Assembly: GCF_011038645.2 (NCBI RefSeq)
Contig: NZ_CP064955.1
Coordinates: 62,001-126,000, forward strand
Source: Corynebacterium qintianiae
Lineage (GTDB): Bacteria > Actinomycetota > Actinomycetes > Mycobacteriales > Mycobacteriaceae
Length of the DNA stretch: 64,000 bases
Direction: 5' to 3'
Positions 43,485-50,612 of this stretch are shown here, piece by piece; position 1 is the first letter of the stretch; every line of letters starts with the position of its first letter. The position numbers were made by a program, and so were the translations under genes. The notes beneath the pieces were generated by a model. That model was given only the letters and a program-made list of their open reading frames with translations, ran no database searches and was not told the origin of the DNA.

Positions 43485-44736
43485 TCTGAGTTTCGAAGTC
43501 GGTACCGAGCGGGGCAAGGCCCGCACCGGTGTGATTCACACCCCGCACGGGGACATTGCGACGCCCGCGTTTATCCCGGTGGCCACGAAGGCCACGGTGA
43601 AAACGCTGACGCCGGAGCAGATCCGGCAAGTGGGCGCGCAGGCGATCCTGTCCAACGCTTACCACCTCTACCTGCAGCCCGGCCCCGACATCGTGGACGA
43701 AGCCGGGGGAGTGGCCGCCTTCGAGAACTGGCACGGCCCCACCTACACAGACTCCGGCGGGTTCCAGGTGATGAGCCTGGGCGTCGGGTACAAGAAAGTC
43801 CTGGACATGGACACGGTGACGGACGAGGCGCGGAACCTGCGCAACGACATCCGTGCGGGTGAGAAGGAACGCCTGGCCAAGGTGGACGAGGACGGTGTGG
43901 ATTTCAAGAGCTTCATCGACGGCTCAGCGCACCGCTTCAACCCCGAGGTGTCCATGCAAATCCAGCACCAGCTGGGCGCGGACATCATCTTCGCCTTCGA
44001 CGAGCTGACGACACTGGCGGACACCCGTATTTACCAGGAAAAGTCTGTCGAGCGCACCCACCGGTGGGCAAAGCGCTGCCTGGACGAGCACGACCGGCTC
44101 ACCCACGCTCGCCCCGGCAAGCCCCTGCAATCGCTGTGGGGCGTGGTGCAGGGTGCGCAGTACGAGGACCTGCGCCGGCAAGCCACGCGCGGCTTGCTCG
44201 AGCTGGACCGGCAGGCGCGCGACGAGGGCAGGCGCGGCTTCGGCGGCTTCGGAATCGGTGGCGCGCTGGAGAAGGAAAACTTGGGCACCATCGTCGGCTG
44301 GGTCACCGACGAGCTGCCGGCGGACAAGCCGCGCCACCTGCTCGGGATTTCCGAGCCGGACGACATCTTCGCCGCTGTGGAAGCCGGGGCCGACACCTTC
44401 GACTGCGTCGCGCCCACACGTCTTGGGCGCCGCGGCGGGGTCTACACCCTCGACGGGCGCATCAACCTGACCGGCGCCCGCTTCAAGCGCGACTTCGCCG
44501 GCATCGACGAGGAATTCGGTGGGTACGTCTCGCAGAACTATTCCCGCGCGTACATCCACCACCTGCTCAAGGCGAAGGAGTTCCTCGCCGGCACGCTGTG
44601 CACCATGCACAACCTGGAGTTCATGCTGCGCCTTGTGGACAACATCCGGTTGTCCATCGAGGACGGAAGTTACGAGCAGTTCAGGGACGAGTTTATGGGG
44701 CGGTACTACGCTCGAGTCGGCGCACCCACGCAATGA
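43477..44736 (+). CDS. tgt: tRNA-guanine transglycosylase Tgt, zinc cysteines missing
   Basis: Enzyme of 419 residues that exchanges G34 for a queuosine precursor in GUN-anticodon tRNAs. The catalytic aspartates are present (D92 in TDSGGFQVMS, D309 in FDCVAPTR), as are SNAYHLYLQPG, GVVQG and RNYSRAY-like QNYSRAY. The C-x-C-x-x-C zinc motif is replaced: F347, G349 and S352; only the fourth ligand H378 remains. The substrate-pocket Cys of AFDEC is Leu177. GTG overlaps the transporter gene by 8 nt, with AAGGAG upstream. Confidence 0.88.
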   Translation: MRDLSFEVGTERGKARTGVIHTPHGDIATPAFIPVATKATVKTLTPEQIRQVGAQAILSNAYHLYLQPGPDIVDEAGGVAAFENWHGPTYTDSGGFQVMSLGVGYKKVLDMDTVTDEARNLRNDIRAGEKERLAKVDEDGVDFKSFIDGSAHRFNPEVSMQIQHQLGADIIFAFDELTTLADTRIYQEKSVERTHRWAKRCLDEHDRLTHARPGKPLQSLWGVVQGAQYEDLRRQATRGLLELDRQARDEGRRGFGGFGIGGALEKENLGTIVGWVTDELPADKPRHLLGISEPDDIFAAVEAGADTFDCVAPTRLGRRGGVYTLDGRINLTGARFKRDFAGIDEEFGGYVSQNYSRAYIHHLLKAKEFLAGTLCTMHNLEFMLRLVDNIRLSIEDGSYEQFRDEFMGRYYARVGAPTQ

Positions 44737-45340
44737 CCTGGTAGGTGATGGGCACCAGCACCGCCTCCATCAGGGTCTTCCAGAGGAACCCCACGACGAC
44801 GTAGTTGATGAACTGCGCGGGGGTGTCGATCCCGATGACGCCGGCCGCGATCGCGCAGAAGATTAGGGTGTCGAAGAACTCGCCGACGATGGTGGAGCCG
44901 ATCAGGCGCGCCCACAGTCTGCTGGGCCCGAAGCGGTCCTTCATCTTCTGCAGCACCCACGCGTTGAGCAGCTGGCCGACCACGTAGCCGGCGAGCCCGG
45001 CGATGAGGATGCGCGGCAGTGTGCCCAGAACGGAGGCGAAGGTCTCCTGGGCGTCGTAAAACGGCGCCGCCGGCAGGGCGATGGCGATGGCGAAGGACGC
45101 GACGGTGAGCAACGTGACACCGAAACCGATGAACACGGTGCGCCGCGCGGCGTTGAAACCGTAGACCTCGGCGATGACATCGCCGATGATGTAGGAGACG
45201 GGGAAGAGGAAGAACGCTCCGTCGGTAATCAGCGGCCCGAGCTGCACGCCCTTCTGGGCTGTGATGTTCGAGACGATGAAGACCGCGCAGAAGACGGCGA
45301 CCAGGATCGGGTACGGGGAGCGGGTGGCGGCGCGGTTCAC
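44693..45340 (-). CDS. yhhQ: Queuosine precursor transporter YhhQ
   Basis: VUT/DUF165 family membrane protein of 215 residues with about six helices; family members import queuine, preQ1 or preQ0. VSNITAQKGVQL and PVSYIIGDVIAEVYGFNAARR are family signatures, as is STIVGEFFDTLIF. It overlaps convergent tgt by 44 nt and is divergent from gluQRS, so all three queuosine genes are adjacent. GTG at 45340 lies 7 nt after TAGGAT on the minus strand. Confidence 0.9.
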   Translation of the reverse strand: MNRAATRSPYPILVAVFCAVFIVSNITAQKGVQLGPLITDGAFFLFPVSYIIGDVIAEVYGFNAARRTVFIGFGVTLLTVASFAIAIALPAAPFYDAQETFASVLGTLPRILIAGLAGYVVGQLLNAWVLQKMKDRFGPSRLWARLIGSTIVGEFFDTLIFCAIAAGVIGIDTPAQFINYVVVGFLWKTLMEAVLVPITYQVIAWVRRLERSTAP

Positions 45341-45346
45341 CCGTAA

Positions 45347-45358
45347 TATCCTAGGGCA
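45347..45358. promoter_or_regulatory. Overlapping divergent -10 boxes, yhhQ and gluQRS
   Basis: TATCCT (45347-45352) lies 6 nt before the gluQRS ATG, and on the other strand TAGGAT (45348-45353) lies 7 nt before the yhhQ GTG. The starts are only 18 nt apart, so the two genes probably compete for RNA polymerase. Confidence 0.5.
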
Positions 45359-46255
45359 ATGAGCGCCGGCAGGTACGCACCCTCCCCGAGCGGGGATCTC
45401 CACTTCGGGAATCTGCGCACCGCCGTGCTTGCCTGGTTGTTTGCCCGTCGGTCGGGCCGGGAGTTCTACCTGCGTGTGGAAGACATCGACTCGGAGCGCT
45501 CCTCGCGTGCGGCGGCGCAGCGGCAGATCGAGGACCTGCTGTCGGTGGGCATCGATTTTGACCCGCCGGTGGTGTACCAGTCCGAGCGCTCTGACCTCTA
45601 CGACGCCGCTTTGTCGCGGCTTCCGGTCTACGAGTGCTACTGCACCCGCCGCGACATCCGCGAGGCGTCCGGCGCGCCCCACGCAAAGCCCGGAATGTAC
45701 CCCGGCACCTGCAGGGATCTGCCCGAAAGCCAGCGCGCTTATCGACGCTCCCAGCTCCGCGCCGAAGGCCGCCTCCCCTCACTGCGCCTCCGCGCTGCCG
45801 CGGAGGAATGGACGGTGCGGGATTTCTACCACGGAACCGTGACCGGCCCCGTCGACGACGTGGTGCTGCGCCGCGGGGGCAACATCAGCCAGGCGCAGGC
45901 GGGCGACTGGGCCTACAACCTCGCCGTGGTGGTCGACGACGGCGAGCAGGGAGTGGATCAGGTCGTGCGCGGTGACGACCTGCTGGGGTCGTCCTACGCC
46001 CAGGCTTACCTGGCGTCGCTGCTGGGGTACGCGGAGCCGGAGTACGCGCACGTGCCGTTGGTGGTCAACGCTGCGGGACAGCGGCTGGCGAAGCGCGACG
46101 GGGCCGTGACCCTGCGGGAGATGGGCGCGCCGCAGGACGTGGTGGTCCGTATTGCGGAGTCTCTGGGGTGCGTGGGGGTGGCGTCGCTAAGCGAGCTGCT
46201 CGAAGTTTTCGAGCCCGACAAGCTGCCGCGCGAGCCGTGGCTCTTTAAAGGGTGA
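45359..46255 (+). CDS. gluQ: Glutamyl-Q tRNA(Asp) synthetase GluQRS
   Basis: Paralogue of glutamyl-tRNA synthetase lacking the anticodon-binding domain (298 residues) that attaches glutamate to queuosine-34 of tRNA-Asp. The HIGH-type motif is HFGN (15-18), the KMSKS-type motif is RLAKRDG near 239, and the zinc cysteines ECYC...YPGTC are intact. Its presence implies that this organism makes queuosine-containing tRNA, by salvage because no preQ0 pathway genes are seen nearby. Confidence 0.92.
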   Translation: MSAGRYAPSPSGDLHFGNLRTAVLAWLFARRSGREFYLRVEDIDSERSSRAAAQRQIEDLLSVGIDFDPPVVYQSERSDLYDAALSRLPVYECYCTRRDIREASGAPHAKPGMYPGTCRDLPESQRAYRRSQLRAEGRLPSLRLRAAAEEWTVRDFYHGTVTGPVDDVVLRRGGNISQAQAGDWAYNLAVVVDDGEQGVDQVVRGDDLLGSSYAQAYLASLLGYAEPEYAHVPLVVNAAGQRLAKRDGAVTLREMGAPQDVVVRIAESLGCVGVASLSELLEVFEPDKLPREPWLFKG

Positions 46256-46259
46256 ATCC

Positions 46260-47150
46260 CTAGACCGCTGGCGCGCACGCTGCCGCGCTGGGAAGGGTCT
46301 CCTCCGCCGGGCGCTCAAGCCCCCACTTGGTCAGGGCCATCATGGTCGGGTTCGACGGCATGTCCGGATGGGTGATGGGTGCTGCGGGGGAGCAGACGGC
46401 CTCAGCGTCGAGGTTGACCACGTTCGCGCCGGGCACGGGGTTGAAGTATGACGCGGAGTTAGGGGTCACCGTCGTGTCGTGGGGGGAATAGAACGACATG
46501 TACGTGACGCCGGCGGCGGTGTCCGGGAGGGCGTTGTGCTCCGCCATCGCCGCAGAGCCGGCGAGCTGCTGGATTGCAGACGTGCTGGCGAAGAAGGCGG
46601 CGAGCGTGGGCATCGCGGTGACCAACTTGAGCAGGAACTCACCTTGGCCGTTGAGGGTGGTGCCGTGGAGGCTCGCACCCATGGCGACAACACGGTTGAC
46701 CCTGTCTGCGTTGCCGAAGCGGGAAATGTAATTCTTCGCCTGCAGAGCGCCCTGGGAGTGGGCGACGATGTCGACTTTCTCGGCACCGGTGGTGTCCAAA
46801 ACATGGTCGATGAAGGTGGCCACTTCCTCCGCGCTGGTGAGAAGGTCCGCCGCGCCGTACACGGAGGGCGAGATGGATTGGATGGTCCACTTCTCTCGAC
46901 CGTAGTTCAGGGTGTAGGCACAATAGCCGTCGTCGACGAGCTGCTGTGCGCTGGCTTCGAATTTTGACGCGTTGGCGGACGTGCCGTGCAGGAACACCAC
47001 GGGATACGGGTGCTCGGGAGCCGGAACGCACGTGGGGTCGTTGAACGGTGCTTCGGGCAAGGTGGCGGAGCTACCGGCGGCGTGGGCGGGGGCGGCGGTG
47101 AGAGAGGCGGCCATGGCGGCGGTTGCGACAGCGCAGGAAAGTCGGTTCAC
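46260..47150 (-). CDS. Secreted triacylglycerol lipase/esterase
   Basis: Exported alpha/beta hydrolase of 296 residues. Signal peptide ends at APAHA (about residue 24); the oxyanion strand is FLHGTSA near 55 and the nucleophile motif is AHSQG with S132. It resembles actinobacterial lipases and esterases annotated as LipA/triacylglycerol lipase. GTG at 47150 is preferred because TAGTAT ends 7 nt upstream; a longer frame from 47207 lacks a plausible signal peptide. Ends 4 nt from gluQRS. Confidence 0.8.
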   Translation of the reverse strand: MNRLSCAVATAAMAASLTAAPAHAAGSSATLPEAPFNDPTCVPAPEHPYPVVFLHGTSANASKFEASAQQLVDDGYCAYTLNYGREKWTIQSISPSVYGAADLLTSAEEVATFIDHVLDTTGAEKVDIVAHSQGALQAKNYISRFGNADRVNRVVAMGASLHGTTLNGQGEFLLKLVTAMPTLAAFFASTSAIQQLAGSAAMAEHNALPDTAAGVTYMSFYSPHDTTVTPNSASYFNPVPGANVVNLDAEAVCSPAAPITHPDMPSNPTMMALTKWGLERPAEETLPSAAACAPAV

Positions 47151-47228
47151 GCCGGGGATACTAGCGTGCGGAGGGGAACGGCGCTGATGCGGAACGAAAG
47201 TCTCCACCCGCTGTAGCTGAACGCGAAA

Positions 47229-47251
47229 ACCCCTGCGTGCGCAGGGGCTTT
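47229..47251 (-). terminator. Stranded native terminator of tRNA-Ser(GGA)
   Basis: CCCCTGC pairs with GCGCAGGGG and on the minus strand runs into TTTTC. It lies just outside attL; before integration it would have followed the tRNA-Ser(GGA) CCA end, as the flanking GCCACTCAAAG shows. Confidence 0.65.
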
Positions 47252-47256
47252 GAGTG

Positions 47257-47277
47257 GCGGAGGATGTGGGATTTGAA
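47257..47277 (+). repeat. attL, 21-bp core direct repeat
   Basis: Identical to 55494-55514. It contains the acceptor and T-arm end of tRNA-Ser(GGA). Outside it, the host side reads on the minus strand CCTCCG-CCA, preserving the original encoded CCA. Confidence 0.9.
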
Positions 47278-47380
47278 TTAAATCTACTAAAGCCGAGGTT
47301 AGATGGCGTTTAACTCTTTTCTTGCTTTGTAGAGGGACAGATAAAGGGATAAAATAAGAGTCTTTTAGCTCTCGTCGAGG

Positions 47381-48346
47381 TTAGGGCCCTCTAAATTTCT
47401 CCATTACATACTCTTCGGAAAGACTTTGGACAGGGCAATTTTTCCGAAAATGAAAAACTGTGCCCCCCCTTTCAAAAAGTCGAGTTCCCAAAGCGAGTGA
47501 AGTGTTCGGATTAACACTTGGATACCAGGTCCAAGGTGGCTCGTTACTGCAAATAAATATTCTCGTGAACCCTGCTGAACGGTTTTGGTACCTGGCGGGT
47601 AATTGCATAGGCCAAACATCCAAAATATTCAAAAAAGTAGAAATGGGTATCTGGCCTCTGTACTCATCCAATATCAGAAAACTCTCTCCGGAATACCCAT
47701 CAAAAGCCCCGGAATCGTAGGTAGACACACGGTAATAATCTGCATCACCGCATGCGTTAATTGCGCGGGTAGTCTTGCCCGTTCGAGTTTCACCGAAATA
47801 TGTCGTTACGTGTAAGTCGTTCCGGGGGCGTTTAAAACGCCGTTTGTCCCTCGCCGATATCGTCCTTTCACACCAATTTACTAGTCGTGCTGCGCTCGGT
47901 TCTGTGAGGAGCAAATCTTCCGAACTAATTGAACTTTCTGTGATGAGGGTGTGGAGGCGTTCGATGTCCGTGCGTCGGCCTGATTCCTCGGCAGTGATTT
48001 TCCCTTTCTCAAGGCGTGGAGTTCCCGGCACTCGGGTCTCGTTCTTTGTCACGTAAGCAATTGCCTGGGCAATTGTTCCTTTGCGCTTTTCTATATGGCA
48101 ATGCGGAAGTTTGCGCTTAAGGGTGCTAAATCGAATTGCGTCTCTATGCTGAAGAAAAATGTGGAAGTGCTCATACGAGTTCCGACTCCCGCGTTCACGC
48201 TGACCGATGAATGAGTCATAAGCGGCCAGGGCCGACTCGATTTGGGTAGTGCTGTACGCGTAGTCACCCGAGGCTGGTAGCGTCAAGAACCATTCGCGGG
48301 AACGGGGGTCCGTGGAAGATTTGTCAAACTTTTTCTCTGCTGTCAT
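47381..48346 (-). CDS. rep: CRESS-type Rep: HUH endonuclease-SF3 helicase replication initiator
   Basis: Rolling-circle initiator of 321 residues with the domain order of circovirus/CRESS-DNA Reps. Endonuclease motif I is WFLTL (19-23), the metal-binding HUH is H60-F-H62 (YEHFHIFLQ), and motif III is Y98-V-T-K101 with the nicking tyrosine. The SF3 helicase has Walker A GETRTGKT (185-192), Walker B FLILDE (223-228) and motif C IFICSN (263-268). All key residues are kept. AAGGAG precedes the ATG. An origin-like stem-loop lies 53 nt upstream on the same strand. Confidence 0.88.
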   Translation of the reverse strand: MTAEKKFDKSSTDPRSREWFLTLPASGDYAYSTTQIESALAAYDSFIGQRERGSRNSYEHFHIFLQHRDAIRFSTLKRKLPHCHIEKRKGTIAQAIAYVTKNETRVPGTPRLEKGKITAEESGRRTDIERLHTLITESSISSEDLLLTEPSAARLVNWCERTISARDKRRFKRPRNDLHVTTYFGETRTGKTTRAINACGDADYYRVSTYDSGAFDGYSGESFLILDEYRGQIPISTFLNILDVWPMQLPARYQNRSAGFTRIFICSNEPPWTWYPSVNPNTSLALGTRLFERGGTVFHFRKNCPVQSLSEEYVMEKFRGP

Positions 48347-48383
48347 TCATCGTTCTCCTTATTATTCATTTAATTTTCAACGG

Positions 48384-48432
48384 TGTCACAAGTCACAGAG
48401 GTGACCAAGGGTAATACTTCCCTTGGTCACCT
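48384..48432 (-). other. Circovirus-like rolling-circle origin: stem-loop, nonanucleotide, iterons
   Basis: A perfect 13-bp stem (48399-48411 with 48420-48432) encloses an 8-nt loop. On the minus strand the top reads AAGTATTAC (48419 to 48411), identical to the nonanucleotide nicked by porcine circovirus Rep. On the rep side follow two tandem heptamers, TGTCACA and AGTCACA on the plus strand (48384-48397), placed like circovirus iterons. The nick is predicted between 48413 and 48412. The stem includes the stop codon of the ftsK-like gene. Confidence 0.82.
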
Positions 48433-49275
48433 TGACTGCGCTCGCGTTGCGTGCTCGTCAATATTTGGATGGACACATGCCTCGACCCTCGACCGGTAAT
48501 CGGCATATTCCCTGTAATTCAGGCGGACCTTTGCCAACCGCTGTGTAGGTGACGACAGAAAGCCACAACCCGGAGGGGCTGAGACTATTGCATCAACGTG
48601 ATTAGAGGTGGCATCTGAGAACAGCATTGCCACCGCATCCCTGTCATCGACCCGCAAGCAAATTCGCAAGCCCAGGTTGCTCCGGGCGGGGCCACTGATA
48701 ACGGCGGCGTCAAATCGCTGCGCGATGAGTAAGCACATCACGCCGACTTTTAACCCCTGGGCGAGAAGTTGGCGCAGCATCGAGATAAACCGAGGGGTGT
48801 TTCTCTCGGCCGGCTTTCGCCCGGATACTTTATCCTCATCTTCAAGCCAGCAGACAAGACTCGGCAGCTCTTCAATAACGACCACCTGCAACGGATACGC
48901 AGGGGAGAAGCTTTGAATCTTGTCGCGCTTAAGTGCTGAAAGCTCATCAATTCGAGAGTTCATTCTCTTGAGAAGCGTTTCCAACACTGTCAAGTATTGG
49001 TCTGCATCTCGCGTCCCAGTAGCAGAAAGACCACTGGCACCAACTTCATTGAACGGAGCTGCTAACAGGGTTGTGATGTCTAGAAAATGAATTTCGACAC
49101 CTCGGTGGCCTGCAAGTTCACTTAAGAAGTAATAGGTGGTAGCGCTCTTCCCACTCCGAGTCATACCCTGGATTGCAATATGAGTCGGCTCATCTATCGA
49201 AAACGACACCGGCCGTCCAGTTTGTGTTACGCCTAATTCAATGGCGCGATTCTTTTTCTCCTCCTCTATAGCCAT
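48427..49275 (-). CDS. FtsK/SpoIIIE-type DNA translocase (Tra-like)
   Basis: ATPase of 282 residues with Walker A GMTRSGKS (37-44) and Walker B VVVIEE (131-136), matching the motor core of FtsK/SpoIIIE proteins and of actinomycete TraB/TraSA, which move double-stranded plasmid DNA between cells. There is no membrane or gamma domain, so an accessory membrane protein (perhaps orf183 upstream) may anchor it. The ATG overlaps the orf183 stop by 10 nt. A GTG upstream is possible but lacks support. Confidence 0.8.
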   Translation of the reverse strand: MAIEEEKKNRAIELGVTQTGRPVSFSIDEPTHIAIQGMTRSGKSATTYYFLSELAGHRGVEIHFLDITTLLAAPFNEVGASGLSATGTRDADQYLTVLETLLKRMNSRIDELSALKRDKIQSFSPAYPLQVVVIEELPSLVCWLEDEDKVSGRKPAERNTPRFISMLRQLLAQGLKVGVMCLLIAQRFDAAVISGPARSNLGLRICLRVDDRDAVAMLFSDATSNHVDAIVSAPPGCGFLSSPTQRLAKVRLNYREYADYRSRVEACVHPNIDEHATRAQSR

Positions 49276-49817
49276 TCCGTTGCATCCTCCAGGGCAAACT
49301 GGAACCACAGGTAACCCAAGTTCCTCCTAGCATCGGGTACCCGCACTTCGAAAGACGCCATGCCGAGAATGTCGCAAAGACTAGCGCCGTAGTTCTCCGC
49401 ATTGGATGTCGACAAACCGCCATCATTTGTTCGAATCGGAATCGCTAGTTGGCCATCTTGAATTTTAGGATGGACCGAGATTTGCTTTACAACTCGGAAA
49501 GTACGGGTTGCTTCTTCCTTGTGGAATCGAGCGTGTACGAGCCCCCCGGCCCTGGCGTGGGCTATCCAAGTGTTCGGTATCACCACCACCAAAAGCGAAT
49601 TCAAAAGTGGGTTTCGTTTTGTTACGAACCAGGAAACCACCGGGCACAAGAGAAAAACGACTACTAAGACCGCGAGCCACAGCGAGAACTCCTCCATTAG
49701 CCACGAACTCGCCTCATCCCATGCCAAAAGACTTAAAATTAGCAAAGCAACTAGCGAATAGGTCGTGGCAAGCGTTGCTACAAATAGCGGATAGCGTTGA
49801 AAGAAACTAATTCCCAT
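49266..49817 (-). CDS. Element protein with two membrane helices (orf183)
   Basis: Protein of 183 residues without recognised homology. Two hydrophobic helices (about 9-32 and 44-66) are followed by a soluble C-terminal domain of about 115 residues. It overlaps the ftsK-like gene, so it may serve as the membrane partner of that translocase in transfer, by analogy with plasmid spread or Tra accessory proteins; this is inference. A GGTGAG site precedes the ATG. Confidence 0.65.
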   Translation of the reverse strand: MGISFFQRYPLFVATLATTYSLVALLILSLLAWDEASSWLMEEFSLWLAVLVVVFLLCPVVSWFVTKRNPLLNSLLVVVIPNTWIAHARAGGLVHARFHKEEATRTFRVVKQISVHPKIQDGQLAIPIRTNDGGLSTSNAENYGASLCDILGMASFEVRVPDARRNLGYLWFQFALEDATEWL

Positions 49818-49829
49818 ACGCTCACCTAC

Positions 49830-50237
49830 CTAATTAGACCCCGTTTCTACGAGGGTAAAATTATCGGTGTTGAAGTCCGCGGGAATACATCCGACGGATT
49901 GGAAAAAGAGTTTTGGGCCGCGTTCGGTTTCGAAAACTCCGCAATAGAGTTCCGGAAAGATTACGTATTCTCCGGGTGAAACGGCTGGCTTTTTAGCCGC
50001 AAAGATAGTCACTCGTTGAGTGTCAGACTCGACTTCCCGTATTAGCGAACCATCCGGCAGAGCGACCTCGTGTTCCTGCCGTATAACTTTTACTTCGGCT
50101 ACGTACGGAACAAGGTCAGGAAATGCCGCTGACTTTTTCGAGCTCCCATCTTCGTTTCGCTTTTCTTGAAGTGAGATTAACCTGACCGCGTTGGTCAATT
50201 GTCCAACCGGAAATAAATAATGAGGTATATTTAACAT
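49830..50237 (-). CDS. Element hypothetical protein (orf135)
   Basis: Soluble protein of 135 residues, no recognised family. It has alternating beta-strand-like segments (VAEVKVIRQEHEVALPDGS, RVTIFAAKK, VIFPELYCGVFE), compatible with a small beta-barrel such as a single-strand-binding or accessory replication protein, but no motif proves this. AAGGAG lies 7 nt before the ATG. It is followed after 12 nt by orf183 in the same transcript. Confidence 0.6.
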   Translation of the reverse strand: MLNIPHYLFPVGQLTNAVRLISLQEKRNEDGSSKKSAAFPDLVPYVAEVKVIRQEHEVALPDGSLIREVESDTQRVTIFAAKKPAVSPGEYVIFPELYCGVFETERGPKLFFQSVGCIPADFNTDNFTLVETGSN

Positions 50238-50310
50238 AAAGTTCTCCTTGAGTAGTAAAAATTTTTTTGGGGAGTTTTCCTCCCAATGATTAAATATCGG
50301 AATTTTTTAT

Positions 50311-50523
50311 TCACACCATTTGCAAAATGGATTTTTCCATTAACCGCTCTACATCCGAGCTCTTAAAACGGCGAACCCGCCCGTATGGGACTGAGCAGGG
50401 TAGTACACCATCGGCTACCATCCTGTTGAGCGTCGCTTTGGAAATCGACAAAAACGCCATGACCTCTTCTGGGGACATGTACCAATAGTTGCCTTTGTAA
50501 GTTTTTCGATTTTTATCTGACAT
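50311..50523 (-). CDS. xis: Excisionase-like helix-turn-helix protein
   Basis: DNA-binding protein of 70 residues with an AlpA/HTH_17 type winged helix: MSPEEVMAFLSISKATLNRMV followed by the wing YGRVRRFKSSDVERLM. Such proteins act as excisionases (directionality factors) or repressors next to tyrosine integrases. AGGAG lies 6 nt before the ATG. A good promoter containing a palindrome precedes it, suggesting that excision and replication genes are switched on here. Confidence 0.75.
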   Translation of the reverse strand: MSDKNRKTYKGNYWYMSPEEVMAFLSISKATLNRMVADGVLPCSVPYGRVRRFKSSDVERLMEKSILQMV

Positions 50524-50570
50524 TAGAATCTCCTATAAGTATATTAAGTGCTACCAAACGGCGCGGAGAT

Positions 50571-50599
50571 AATATATCACACTTATGCATAATATGCAA
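50571..50599 (-). promoter_or_regulatory. Promoter of the xis-rep transcript with palindromic operator
   Basis: On the minus strand TTGCAT (50594-50599), 17 bp, then TATATT (50571-50576). The 11-bp palindrome GCATAATATGC (50587-50597) overlaps the -35 box, a likely repressor site. AT-rich compared with host promoters. Confidence 0.6.
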
Positions 50600-50612
50600 A
50601 CAGAATGAATAA

